The position numbers and the translations under genes are program-made. The notes under the pieces are model-generated. The model saw only the letters and a program-made list of their open reading frames with translations. It was not told the origin of the DNA and did not search any database. From assembly GCF_000011085.1 (NCBI RefSeq), contig NC_006396.1:2976001-3040000 (forward strand): DNA of 64,000 bases. Reading direction: 5' to 3'. Positions within the stretch are counted from its first letter, which is position 1. Each line of letters opens with the position of its first letter. Below, one piece after another: positions 51,160-59,669 of this stretch. This DNA comes from Haloarcula marismortui ATCC 43049 (GTDB taxonomy: Archaea; Halobacteriota; Halobacteria; Halobacteriales; Haloarculaceae).

Positions 51160-51225
51160 TTTAGCACTGTTTATCGCCAGACGGCAGTCGATTTCTGCCG
51201 AAGGCGACCTTAGGTGCGCCGAGAA
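51160..51225 (+). ncRNA. Candidate small structured RNA or 5' leader
   Basis: A hairpin at 51175-51206: CGCC (51175-51178) pairs with GGCG (51203-51206), an internal loop AGA/AA follows, then CGGCAG pairs with CTGCCG around a 7-base TCGATTT loop. It lies between a TATAAAAA element and two further TATA elements, in a gene-free stretch. There is no coding potential. It could be a ncRNA or an alternative 5' leader of the HIT gene mRNA. Evidence is structure plus promoter placement only. Confidence 0.3.
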
Positions 51226-51284
51226 TGTTTAAAAGCCGTCCTGAGCCCACAAAACCCGGTCAGCTTGCGTGAACGGCCAACACT

Positions 51285-51292
51285 TTTATATA
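51285..51292 (+). promoter_or_regulatory. TATA element upstream of the HIT gene
   Basis: TTTATATA is centred about 25 bp before an ATG at 51313 and 60 bp before the HIT ATG at 51348. It predicts a 35-base leader for the HIT mRNA, within which a short out-of-frame ORF starts. A further TTTAAAA at 51228-51234 may give a longer transcript. Confidence 0.5.
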
Positions 51293-51347
51293 CTACATTC
51301 GCGGTATCGGTCATGTCGTTTTTGCTGGTGGGTCGACAACTGGCGGT

Positions 51348-51884
51348 ATGGACAAGGTGTTTGCGCCGTGGCGCATCGAGTGGGTCGAACGCGAAAAGAC
51401 GAACCCTGATGTCGACTGCGTGTTCTGTGCGTTTCAGGCACAGGACGACGACCGGGCGAACAATCTCGTGGCGCGAAGCGACCACGCTTTTGTCCTCCTG
51501 AACAACTACCCGTACAACCCCGGGCACGTGATGGTTATTCCCCATACCCACACCGGCGAGTACGGCGACCTCGACGACAAAACCCTGCTCGATCACGGCC
51601 GACTGAAACAACGGACCTTCGACGCTCTTGAAACTGCGTTATCCCCGGACGCGTTCAACGCAGGGCTGAATCTCGGCGGCTCGGCGGCCGGCGGCTCGAT
51701 TGACGACCACCTCCACACCCACGTCGTGCCGCGGTGGAACGGCGACACCAACTTTATGCCGGTCATCAGTGATACGAAAGTCATCGTCGAGGCTGTCGAA
51801 GAGACGTACGACCGGCTCTACGCTGCGTTCGCGTCACAGGACGGAACGACCGCTCCGGAGGACGGAGCTGTCCGAATCGAGTAG
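51348..51884 (+). CDS. HIT-family nucleotide hydrolase
   Basis: 178 residues with an N-terminal CVFC pair (CVFCAFQAQ) and the HIT catalytic segment DDHLHTHVVPRW (HxHxHxx type), preceded by NYPYNPGHVMVIPHTHTG. HIT proteins hydrolyse dinucleoside polyphosphates or AMP-linked compounds. The CxxC near the N-terminus and length fit the FHIT/Ap4A-type branch seen in archaea. The 270-bp upstream gap carries several TATA elements and a stem-loop. Confidence 0.92.
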   Translation: MDKVFAPWRIEWVEREKTNPDVDCVFCAFQAQDDDRANNLVARSDHAFVLLNNYPYNPGHVMVIPHTHTGEYGDLDDKTLLDHGRLKQRTFDALETALSPDAFNAGLNLGGSAAGGSIDDHLHTHVVPRWNGDTNFMPVISDTKVIVEAVEETYDRLYAAFASQDGTTAPEDGAVRIE

Positions 51885-52017
51885 CCCTGGCCGTCCCGGC
51901 CGTACCGACCGAGATGCCGTCTTCGTCTGTAGCGATGCGGTGAAACAGCCGATTTCCGGTAGCTGAAAAGCATCGGGTGGGCCTTTTTCAGTGGCTGCCA
52001 AACCGTTGCATGGTCCT

Positions 52018-52905
52018 ATGACGCAAGAAAGCTCTCCAAATCACGGCCAGCGTGACAAGTACCCAGCCCCGTCCGGTCGCCGCCGCTTCGTCAAAGGACT
52101 GGTCGGCGCCAGTGCGCTGTCAGGGGTGACGACTGTCGGCGGCCTCGCAGTCGACGCAACGACCGACCAAGGTGGCATCGGTGGCGGTACTGTGTCCTAT
52201 GTCGGCATCCGGAATATCGCTGGCCCAGCGAACCGGCCGATGCCGATTGTCCCCCTGGAGATATCCGATGGCGCACTCCGCGGGATGTGGCCGTCCGTAT
52301 CAGAAGTGACAGCGGGCGGTGATACCTTCCGTCTCGCCAGGGGTGAACTGGGCGGCGTGACGTACTCTCAGCAGTGGTTCCAGTACTGCGGGCTCGAAGT
52401 CGCCCCGGGACTCGAACCGGACCCCGAGCGCGACGGGTTTCTCAGGTCGAAGACGACGTATGACTGGCAATCTGAGCTGCCCGATGGAGAGAAACTCCGT
52501 GTCGAGCACTTCGAGAACTACGAGTCGTGGGGAAACAACATCGGTAGCGACGGTCTCGGCAAGCCAGCGGTCGCGACCTGGCGTTCACAGGGCGAGGACG
52601 TCAAGGAGATTCAGGTTCAGGTGCTCCGGACACCCGCTGTCTCGAAGATGGTCGCCGGTGAAGACGAGTATGCTGACCTCGCCGGTGAGATACGTGACTT
52701 TCTGGACGCGGCCACTGCCGAGGATTTCATCGCATGGGTGAACCGCTGTACGCACCTCTGCTGTAATCCCGGGTACAAAAAGACGCCTGGAAGCGCGAAA
52801 TTCGAGGCCGCCGACAAGGTGTACTGTAACTGCCACCAGTCGGTATACGACCCGTTTTCGCCAGCGATGGCAACCTTTGCGTCTCGGCCTCGGCCACAGG
52901 AGTAG
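52018..52905 (+). CDS. Tat-exported Rieske [2Fe-2S] protein
   Basis: 295 residues from the ATG at 52018. A twin-arginine signal SGRRRFVKGLVGASALSGV is followed by a membrane-like stretch. The cluster motifs are CTHLCCN (CxH) and CNCHQS (CxxH) near residues 245-280, with the usual region between. Such proteins are electron-transfer subunits of quinol oxidase or bc1-type complexes. No cytochrome b gene is adjacent, so the partner is unknown. After the second motif only about 20 residues remain. Confidence 0.9.
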   Translation: MTQESSPNHGQRDKYPAPSGRRRFVKGLVGASALSGVTTVGGLAVDATTDQGGIGGGTVSYVGIRNIAGPANRPMPIVPLEISDGALRGMWPSVSEVTAGGDTFRLARGELGGVTYSQQWFQYCGLEVAPGLEPDPERDGFLRSKTTYDWQSELPDGEKLRVEHFENYESWGNNIGSDGLGKPAVATWRSQGEDVKEIQVQVLRTPAVSKMVAGEDEYADLAGEIRDFLDAATAEDFIAWVNRCTHLCCNPGYKKTPGSAKFEAADKVYCNCHQSVYDPFSPAMATFASRPRPQE

Positions 52906-52951
52906 CTCAGTGTCGAAGCGGCTTTGACGGCGGCCCAACAACGGAGGGGCA

Positions 52952-53866
52952 ATGTCACGCCGCACGACGCTCAGGCGAGTCGGCCTGCTCGTTCTCGGCG
53001 TCAACCTTCTCCTCGTGCTGCTGAAAGCCGGCGTCTGGCTCACTACCGGAAGCTTCGCCGTCCAGTCCGAGGCGGTCAACAGCGCCGCTGACACCGCCTA
53101 CTCGCTGGTCATCGTTGCCGGGCTGTACCTGACGACGCGCCCGCCTGACTTCGAGCACCCCCACGGCCACGAACGCATCGAGCCGTTCGTCTCGCTGTTC
53201 GTTGCCGCGGGTATCTTCGCCGCTGGCGGGTTCGTCCTCTGGAACGCCGGGACTGCCCTGCTGACCGGGAACATCTCGGTAACACAGGGGCCAGCCGCCG
53301 TGCTCGTGCTCGCCTTCTCGGCCGTCGCGAAGTACGCCCTCTACCGCTACTGTCTCCGCGCGGGCACGGACCGTAACTCCCCGGCGCTCATTGCGACGGC
53401 GAAGGACAACCGCAACGACATCCTCACCGCGGGAGCGGCGCTGGTCGGCGTCGGTGGTGCGATGGCCGGTTACCCCATCGCTGACCCGCTGGCTGCGCTC
53501 GTCGTCGCCATCGGCATCATCTACACCGGCATCGAGGTCGTACAGGAAAACGTCACCTATCTCGTTGGCGGCGCACCGCCAGAGGACCTTCGGCGCGAAA
53601 TCCTCCGCCGCGCGCTGGACCACCCGAAGGTCAGCGGCGCACATGACGTTATCGCCCACTACGTCGGCCCTGAAATCGACGTGAGCCTCCACATCGAGGT
53701 GGAAGGTGACCTGACGCTGTTTGAGGCCCACGACATCGAGACGGCGGTCATCAAATCAATCGAGGAGCTTCCGGAGGTCGACGACGCGTTCATTCACGTC
53801 GACCCGAAGGAACTCGGCGAGTGGAAAGACGACGAAGAAGTGGAACGACTCGCTGACTTGGAGTGA
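52952..53866 (+). CDS. Cation diffusion facilitator (CDF) transporter
   Basis: 304 residues with six transmembrane segments and a cytoplasmic C-terminal metal-binding domain (~210-304). Metal sites visible: AVNSAADTAYSL in helix 2 (equivalent of the HxxxD/DxxxD site) and the cytoplasmic His at DFEHPHGHERIEP. It probably exports Zn, Mn, Fe or Co by proton exchange; the metal cannot be told. It begins 46 bp after the Rieske gene, so cotranscription is possible. Confidence 0.93.
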   Translation: MSRRTTLRRVGLLVLGVNLLLVLLKAGVWLTTGSFAVQSEAVNSAADTAYSLVIVAGLYLTTRPPDFEHPHGHERIEPFVSLFVAAGIFAAGGFVLWNAGTALLTGNISVTQGPAAVLVLAFSAVAKYALYRYCLRAGTDRNSPALIATAKDNRNDILTAGAALVGVGGAMAGYPIADPLAALVVAIGIIYTGIEVVQENVTYLVGGAPPEDLRREILRRALDHPKVSGAHDVIAHYVGPEIDVSLHIEVEGDLTLFEAHDIETAVIKSIEELPEVDDAFIHVDPKELGEWKDDEEVERLADLE

Positions 53867-53899
53867 CGTTTTAATAGCTGTCGTGCCATGCGATAGCAT

Positions 53900-54286
53900 A
53901 TGGGTGACGACTCATCACGTAGCTGGCTTGCACTTGGACGACTGTTGTTCGGCCTTGGCGTGGCCCTTCAGGCCGCTGAGGACTTCCGGGACATGGAAGA
54001 CGCTATTGAGTACGCTGAGTCGGCGGGTGTCCCCGCGCCAGACTTGCTGGCCCCGCTGGCCTCAGGGATGATGCTGGTCGGCGGGCTCGGGACGGCATTC
54101 TGGCGGCTTCCTCGTGTTTCGACCGGTGCCGTCGCCACGTTCCTTGCCGTCGTGACCCCGACGATGCACGACTTCTGGAACGCTGACCCGGACGATCAGA
54201 GCGGCGAGCGTCTGGCTTTCTTCGGGAACCTTGCGATGTTCGGCGGAGCGGTAACGTTCCTTCGCAAAGCCTACAGTGGCGACTGA
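53900..54286 (+). CDS. Small membrane protein, unknown function
   Basis: 128 residues with three or four hydrophobic segments (~11-28, 50-70, 76-95, 108-122). A GTTTTAATAG element ~27 bp before the ATG supports the start. The segment TPTMHDFWNADPDDQSGER resembles DoxX-like proteins, which have a similar helix count; this is only a resemblance. It follows the CDF gene by 33 bp. Confidence 0.75.
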   Translation: MGDDSSRSWLALGRLLFGLGVALQAAEDFRDMEDAIEYAESAGVPAPDLLAPLASGMMLVGGLGTAFWRLPRVSTGAVATFLAVVTPTMHDFWNADPDDQSGERLAFFGNLAMFGGAVTFLRKAYSGD

Positions 54287-54323
54287 GCGGCTGGTCAGTC
54301 CTGACTGAAAATGTGGGGACCCG

Positions 54324-55607
54324 TCAGTCCGCTATCTGGGCCCGCTCGATCGGCTCGCCGAAGGCGTACACGGTGTTGTGGCTCGTGATCTCCACGTCAA
54401 CCGTGTCGCCGATTTCCAGGCCCCGCTCCTGTGCGTCGGCAATGACGACCTGCCGGTAGGCCTCGTCGTAGCCCACCAGCGACTCGTCGGTGCCATCCTC
54501 GACGAGCAACACCGAAGACGTGTGGCCGACCATCTCCTCGTAGGCCTCGGCCATCAGTTCCATCTTCGCTTCGCTCATTTCCTTCGAGCGGTCCTTCTTG
54601 ATCTGGCCGCCGAGCCCTTTCATGTTGTCGGCGTCGGTGCCGGGCCGCTTCGAGAAGCGCGTGACGTTGATCTTCTCGGGGCGGGTCTCGCGCAGCAGCG
54701 CCATCGATTGCTCGTGGTCCGCCGGCTCCTCGGTCGGGAAGCCGACGATGAAGTCCGTCGACAGTGTCCAGTAGTCCAGCTGGTCGTCCAGCGTCTCGAC
54801 GACCTCCAGATACTCCGAAACGGCGTGTTGCCGGCGCATATCGGCCAGCACGTCGTCGCTGCCGGACTGGACCGGCGCGTGGATGAAGTTGTACAGTTCG
54901 TCGTGTTCGGCAAACACCGCTGCGAGTTCCTCACGGACGCCGTGGAGTCCCTTCGGGTTCGCCATGCCGACACGAACTCGGAAATCGCCGTCGATGTCGG
55001 AGCAGATGCGGTCGAGTAGCTCCGGTAGAAGGCTCGTGCCCTGATTCGTATCCCAGCCGTAAACGCCCGTATCTTGGCCGGTGATACGGATTTCCTTCGC
55101 GCCGGCGTGGACGAGCGCGCGGGCCTTCTCAACGTTCTCCTCGACAGAGGGCGATTCGATTCGCCCGGTCGCCTGCTTGGTGATGCAGTAGGAGCAGTCT
55201 GACATACAGCCCCGAGCGATGGGGAGGATGCCGACGACGCCGTTGAGCACCGTCTCGGTATCCGGCGTGATCGTCGGGCATTCTCCGTTGAGAACGTACT
55301 GTGGGACATCGTCCCAGTGGAGCACCTCGGCGTCGATGTCGGCGCTCTGGAACTCCTCACCCTGCGCGAGCGCCATACAGCCCGTGATGACGAGGTCGGC
55401 CGGCGTTTCGCTATCGAGTTCTTTGGCCCGCGCGAGCATGTTGCGTTCGGTTTTCTCAAGCACCGTACAGGTGTTGAGGATCGCCACGTCGGCGGACTCC
55501 GGCCCGTCGGCGGGGTGGTGCCCGCCCTCCCGGAGCGCCTGCTCGATCTGCTGGGTCTCACCTCTGTTCGAGGTACACCCGTACGTCTCGATGTGATACC
55601 GGGCCAT
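54324..55607 (-). CDS. tRNA (t6A37) methylthiotransferase, MtaB/CDKAL1-type radical SAM enzyme
   Basis: 427 residues that attach a methylthio group to t6A37 of tRNA. The N-terminal MTTase domain has GCTSNRGETQQIEQAL and TCTVLEKTERN (cluster cysteines). The radical-SAM motif is CMSDCSYC in ARGCMSDCSYCITKQATG; the C-terminal ~60 residues are a TRAM domain (GHTSSVLLVEDGTDESLVGYDEAYRQVVI). The architecture matches archaeal/eukaryotic e-MtaB. It is divergent from nothing and converges with the 53900 gene. Confidence 0.95.
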   Translation of the reverse strand: MARYHIETYGCTSNRGETQQIEQALREGGHHPADGPESADVAILNTCTVLEKTERNMLARAKELDSETPADLVITGCMALAQGEEFQSADIDAEVLHWDDVPQYVLNGECPTITPDTETVLNGVVGILPIARGCMSDCSYCITKQATGRIESPSVEENVEKARALVHAGAKEIRITGQDTGVYGWDTNQGTSLLPELLDRICSDIDGDFRVRVGMANPKGLHGVREELAAVFAEHDELYNFIHAPVQSGSDDVLADMRRQHAVSEYLEVVETLDDQLDYWTLSTDFIVGFPTEEPADHEQSMALLRETRPEKINVTRFSKRPGTDADNMKGLGGQIKKDRSKEMSEAKMELMAEAYEEMVGHTSSVLLVEDGTDESLVGYDEAYRQVVIADAQERGLEIGDTVDVEITSHNTVYAFGEPIERAQIAD

Positions 55608-55657
55608 TCATCCAAACACTATCGCCAGGGCGGCAAAAGGGCGACGGATTGGACCGG

Positions 55658-56353
55658 TCAGTAGCCGTCGGTCGTGTCCGCGCCGTCCCGGTCTGATTCC
55701 GGCTCGGTCACGGTTTCGCCCGCCGTTTCGGCCTGCCACTCTCGAACGATGGTATCGCCACTCGACGCGCCGATCCGCTCGGCCCCGGCCTCGAACATCG
55801 CCTTGGCGTCAGCCCACGACCCGACGCCGCCGCTGGCTTTCACCGGGAGGTACTTGCTGAGAATCTCCACGTCGTGGACCGTCGCGCCGCCCTCGCTGAA
55901 CCCCGTCGCAGTCTTGAGATATGCGGCGTCGGCATCAGCCACGAGTTGCCCGACCCGTTCGAGTTCGGCATCGGAAAGCAGCGGCGCTTCGACGATGACC
56001 TTCACGGGAACTGGGACGCTGGCGACGACTTCGGTGATGTGGTCCCGAACGGCGTCGTCCTCGCCAGCTTTTAACAACCCAACGTTACACACCATATCCA
56101 GTTCGTCGGCCCCAGCGTCCCAGGCCAGTTTGGCCGCCTGACAGACGCTGTCGGTCTGACCCTGACCGTGTGGGAAGTCGATGACGGCCGTGAGCGGGAC
56201 GTTTGCGTATTCAGTCGCCAGCGGGACCGCCCACGGGGGGATGCACGCCCGCATTCCGTACTGTAGCGCCTCGTCGAGGCAAGTTCGCACGTCGGCCGGT
56301 GTCGTCGTCGGTCCGAGGACCGTATGTTCGATGCGGTCTGGTATATCGTCCAT
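55658..56353 (-). CDS. deoC: Deoxyribose-phosphate aldolase
   Basis: 231 residues from the ATG at 56353, with a GTAAAGAC-type element about 27 bp upstream; five upstream residues are rejected. DeoC splits deoxyribose 5-phosphate to glyceraldehyde 3-phosphate and acetaldehyde. Motifs: ELDMVCNVGLLKAG, the Schiff-base Lys in AYLKTATGFSEGGATVHDVE and VKASGGVGSWADA. Together with the uridine phosphorylase at 58827 it supports nucleoside catabolism. The gene is divergent from the DUF63 gene. Confidence 0.95.
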   Translation of the reverse strand: MDDIPDRIEHTVLGPTTTPADVRTCLDEALQYGMRACIPPWAVPLATEYANVPLTAVIDFPHGQGQTDSVCQAAKLAWDAGADELDMVCNVGLLKAGEDDAVRDHITEVVASVPVPVKVIVEAPLLSDAELERVGQLVADADAAYLKTATGFSEGGATVHDVEILSKYLPVKASGGVGSWADAKAMFEAGAERIGASSGDTIVREWQAETAGETVTEPESDRDGADTTDGY

Positions 56354-56517
56354 ACCGCGGGGTGACACGTGGTGTCTACGTAAAGACGGCGGGCGGCAGA
56401 CGGTAGCCAGTTCACTATCTCTCTGTCCTCGGCGTCCAGCGGTCGCCGCTCAGGCTGTGAGTACCTCCGTCAGTCTCGTTCGGAAGGTTTTCCCTCATAG
56501 GAGTCGGCGTGGGGGAC

Positions 56518-57354
56518 ATGGTACTGCCTTCGGGGTTAGCGCTCCCGCCGCTTGAGTACACTGTGGCGCTGCTTGCGGGCACGCTCGTGGTGACAGCGCT
56601 GTTGTACGCCCTCGAACCACCGATCAACCAGCGGACCGTGGTCGCCCTGACGCCGTGGATGGCGCTCGGCGGCGCACTCCACGCGTTCCATCAGCCACCG
56701 ATTGAAGCGTACCGGCCGGTGGTCACACCGCTGTTTGGCGCGCCGGCGGTGTATCTTACGACGTTCGTCACGCTGGGCGTCGTCTGGGTTACGCTGACGC
56801 TGTTCAGCGTTCGACGCGGCCACAGCGAGACGATATCGCGGAATCTGGGGTATATCGGCATCGGACTCCTGACGGTACTTCTCGTCATCGCTGTCGTGAT
56901 GGCACTGGAGTCCGGCCTGCTGGGGCTTATCTGGCCAACTATCGCTGTCATCGTCGCGACTGTCGTCACCGCGGTGACGGTGCTTGCGGTTGCGCTGTGG
57001 CGGACACCGGTCGTGGTTCGGATGCGCTATGCGGCCCCGACGGTCGTGTTCGCGCACATGCTTGACGGCGTCTCGACGGCGGTTGGCGCTGACGTTATTG
57101 GGATCACGGAACGAACACCGATCCCGGCCCGAATCATGGAGTTCGCCGGCACGCTCCCGACGGCCCCATATCTCGGCAAAGGCTGGCTGTTCGTGTTCGT
57201 CAAGCTGCTTGTGGCGATTGGGGTCGTCTTCCTGCTGGATGACTATCTTGAAGAAGATCCCGTCGAAGCGAGCCTCTTGCTCGCGGTCGTGACGGCCGTC
57301 GGCATCGGCCCGGCCACGAACAATATCGTCCTGTTCCTGTTCAGTCCGGTCTGA
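56518..57354 (+). CDS. DUF63 family integral membrane protein
   Basis: 278 residues from the ATG at 56518; a GTG at 56509 adds three. About eight hydrophobic helices. The DUF63 pattern is visible: LALPPLEYTVALLAGTLV, LTPWMALGGALHAF, MLDGVSTAVGADVIGI, and ending GIGPATNNIVLFLFSP. The family is common and conserved in haloarchaea but has no known function. It converges with the wHTH gene 6 bp away. Confidence 0.92.
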   Translation: MVLPSGLALPPLEYTVALLAGTLVVTALLYALEPPINQRTVVALTPWMALGGALHAFHQPPIEAYRPVVTPLFGAPAVYLTTFVTLGVVWVTLTLFSVRRGHSETISRNLGYIGIGLLTVLLVIAVVMALESGLLGLIWPTIAVIVATVVTAVTVLAVALWRTPVVVRMRYAAPTVVFAHMLDGVSTAVGADVIGITERTPIPARIMEFAGTLPTAPYLGKGWLFVFVKLLVAIGVVFLLDDYLEEDPVEASLLLAVVTAVGIGPATNNIVLFLFSPV

Positions 57355-57360
57355 GGGCGG

Positions 57361-57774
57361 CTACTCTGTGACCGAATCGTCGAAGCGCTCCTGTCGTTCC
57401 CGTTCGAGCCGCTGACACCCGAACACGAGCGAGTCCGGAACGTCCGTCGCGTTGGACTGTAGCGAGTCGAACACGACGCCCACCTCATCGAACCGCGGGC
57501 CGCGACCGGCAACCAATGGCTCGCTTTCCCACGTAATGAACTCGTGGTCGGACAGCATCGGCAGATGACAGTGGTACAGCTCCTGCCGAAGACCCTCCAG
57601 GTCCTGTGGAACGTTTGGGTTAATCGCACTTTCGGGGAGGGGGACTGTCTCGTCGGGGTGGGCATCCAACAACGCGACGATGAGCTGTCGCCGCGGCTCA
57701 ACGGCAACAGCCTTGAAAACTTCGTCCCAGCGTCTGATCACCTGCTTCCCGTTCTGATAGCGCTGCTGTGTCAT
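57361..57774 (-). CDS. Small winged-helix-type regulator (DUF7344-like)
   Basis: 137 residues from the ATG at 57774; the upstream frame is rejected because a TATATA element at 57808-57813 is just before the start. It contains a helical DNA-binding-like first part (VFKAVAVEPRRQLIVALLDAHPDE), then QDLEGLRQELYHCHLPMLSDHEFITWE, the pattern of a haloarchaeal family whose members are annotated as small winged-helix proteins. The target is unknown. The gene is divergent from the membrane protein at 58008 across a 233-bp gap in which I see only promoter-like AT stretches. Confidence 0.8.
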   Translation of the reverse strand: MTQQRYQNGKQVIRRWDEVFKAVAVEPRRQLIVALLDAHPDETVPLPESAINPNVPQDLEGLRQELYHCHLPMLSDHEFITWESEPLVAGRGPRFDEVGVVFDSLQSNATDVPDSLVFGCQRLERERQERFDDSVTE

Positions 57775-58007
57775 GGTGTAACTTGAAACATGTTTCTGCA
57801 CGACGACATATATACTATCGTGGTGTACTATATTGAGTGAATTGAACTCTGACGATGGTCGCTCCGAGACGACACTGCCGCGGATGCTGCAACAGGCTTG
57901 CTGGCGCTCGGTGAGACACCCGGTGCAACTCTCCTGATAGCGGGCCGTTCTGGCCTCGGACCCGTTCTTGGAACTGTCCCGCTGTGCCTCCACGGTCGCA
58001 TGACACA

Positions 58008-58517
58008 ATGCTCATTGGCACCGCGAGCAAGGGGAGACACGTGCTTGATTACCCCCTCACGCAGTGGGCGTTCGTCTGTGTCGTCGCCGGCGCGGTCGTC
58101 GGCCTGTTGTTGAACATCCCGATGGTGACACAGGACGAGGGGTACCTGCCGGCGTACGTTGCCGCGGCCGGACTCACCCGCACTGACCCGAGTGCAGTGA
58201 GTCGTCCCCTCGCCGTCGTCGTCCATCACGGCACCGCCCTCGTCGCGGCGCCGCTGTACAGCGCGGTTGTCGCTGGCCTCTCGTTCGTGCTTCCGACGGC
58301 GATCTCACTCAACGGCGTCCCGCTGATTCCACATACCATCGGTGCTGTGGGCATCTCCGCGTTCATCTACTACTTTTTCGCTCGCATCGCCATGCCTCGA
58401 TTCGGTGGTAGTCTTCGAGACGACGCTGACGAGATCATCCAACAGTGGGCACTCACGGCGTTCATTTTCGGAGCGGCGCTTGCGCTGTTCATCCCAGTGC
58501 TCGTCACCTGGCTGTAA
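58008..58517 (+). CDS. Membrane protein, four helices
   Basis: 169 residues from the ATG at 58008. Four hydrophobic segments (~18-40, ~85-108, ~115-133, ~145-168) with an external/internal loop LPAYVAAAGLTRTDPS after the first. No family recognised. It ends 1 bp before the convergent 73-residue gene. Confidence 0.75.
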   Translation: MLIGTASKGRHVLDYPLTQWAFVCVVAGAVVGLLLNIPMVTQDEGYLPAYVAAAGLTRTDPSAVSRPLAVVVHHGTALVAAPLYSAVVAGLSFVLPTAISLNGVPLIPHTIGAVGISAFIYYFFARIAMPRFGGSLRDDADEIIQQWALTAFIFGAALALFIPVLVTWL

Positions 58518-58518
58518 G

Positions 58519-58740
58519 CTACGTGTCCCGGACCCGCTTCGAGAGGTTTCTGTAGGCCCCGAGATACAGGAAGACGCTAGCAAGCAGCGCGAACGGGACG
58601 ACGAGAGTCCACGAGGGGCCGTCCGGTGTTCCTGCGCCGACGGTATAGCCGGTCAGCAGTCCGAGGACGATTCCAGCGGCGATAGCGATACCCGCCGGCC
58701 CTCGCATCCGTCTGTCGAACAGCGAGATATCGTCTGCCAT
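58519..58740 (-). CDS. Small two-helix membrane protein
   Basis: 73 residues from the ATG at 58740 (MADDISLFDRRM). Hydrophobic segments at ~16-38 (GIAIAAGIVLGLLTGYTVG) and ~45-62. A basic end YRNLSKRVRDT. Its family is unknown; an ATP-synthase AtpZ/AtpI-like small protein would look similar, but nothing decides. It is convergent with the 58008 gene. Confidence 0.72.
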   Translation of the reverse strand: MADDISLFDRRMRGPAGIAIAAGIVLGLLTGYTVGAGTPDGPSWTLVVPFALLASVFLYLGAYRNLSKRVRDT

Positions 58741-58826
58741 ACGTCCGCTCTCGCGGCCGTCCCACCTCACTGTTGCGACCGACGGGAATCCACTGACTAC
58801 TAAATAGTTCCGTGCGACTGGCCTGT

Positions 58827-59552
58827 ATGGCGAAACAACCCCATCTACTCGTCGAACCGGGTGACCTGACAGACATCGCGCTCGTGCCGGGCGACCCCGG
58901 ACGCGTCGACCGCATTGCTGGCCTCTGTGACGACCACGAGGTCGTTGCGGAGAACCGCGAGTACAAACTCGTCAACGCAACCTACGACGGCCGCGAACTG
59001 ACGATCTGTTCGACCGGCATCGGTTCGCCGTCGACGGCCATCGCCGTCGAGGAACTCGAGGCGGTCGGCGTCGAGACGCTCATCCGCGTCGGGACGACCG
59101 GCGCGCTGCAGGAAGGCATCGAGATCGGCGACATGGTCGTCGCCAACGGCGCGGCCAAGGACGAGGGAACGTCCCAGCGCTACGAATCCAAGGCTGTCCC
59201 GGCCGTGCCGGACTACGACGTGCTCTCGTCGCTGGTCGACGCCGCCGAGGCGAACGACGAGGACGTTCACGTCGGCCCCATCGCCACGGACGACGCCTTC
59301 TACGCCGAGACGGATGAATACATCAACGACTGGGAGGCCGCCGGCCTGCTGGCCGTCGAGATGGAGGCCGCCGCGCTGTTCTCCCTGTGTCGCCGTAAGG
59401 GCCTGCGCTCAGGCGCTATCTGTACCGTCGACGGAAACCTCGTCGAGGGGACACAGAAGGGCGAAACCGAGGACGAGGAACTCCCAGAGAAAGCCAAGAA
59501 CAACGTTGAGCGTGCCATCGAAATCAGTCTGACGGCGGCCGCGTCGCTGTAG
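58827..59552 (+). CDS. udp: Uridine phosphorylase family enzyme
   Basis: 241 residues from the ATG at 58827, with CTAAATAG centred ~26 bp upstream. A nucleoside phosphorylase I fold: LVPGDPGRVDRIA, YDGRELTICSTGIGSPSTAIAVEEL, VGTTGALQEGIEIGDMVVANGAAKDEG, and the base-binding LLAVEMEAAALFSLCRRKGLRSGAICTVDG. It releases uracil and ribose 1-phosphate (or a related pair) from nucleosides. It is a single gene upstream of the HPP-UspA gene by 117 bp. Confidence 0.93.
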   Translation: MAKQPHLLVEPGDLTDIALVPGDPGRVDRIAGLCDDHEVVAENREYKLVNATYDGRELTICSTGIGSPSTAIAVEELEAVGVETLIRVGTTGALQEGIEIGDMVVANGAAKDEGTSQRYESKAVPAVPDYDVLSSLVDAAEANDEDVHVGPIATDDAFYAETDEYINDWEAAGLLAVEMEAAALFSLCRRKGLRSGAICTVDGNLVEGTQKGETEDEELPEKAKNNVERAIEISLTAAASL

Positions 59553-59669
59553 GCGTTGGAGTGACTGTCTCTTTGAGAGCCGCCGACGGTGCTATCGAAC
59601 CGGAATGCGCGGCCGCTCGCGCCGCGCTCCGGCGGAGGGCTTAACAGACGCTCTCCCGTGGGAAACTGT

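Noticed and set aside
55607-56353. Operon between the tRNA methylthiotransferase and deoC
   Set aside because: Both are on the minus strand with a ~50-bp gap, but each has its own TATA-like element and the functions are unrelated.
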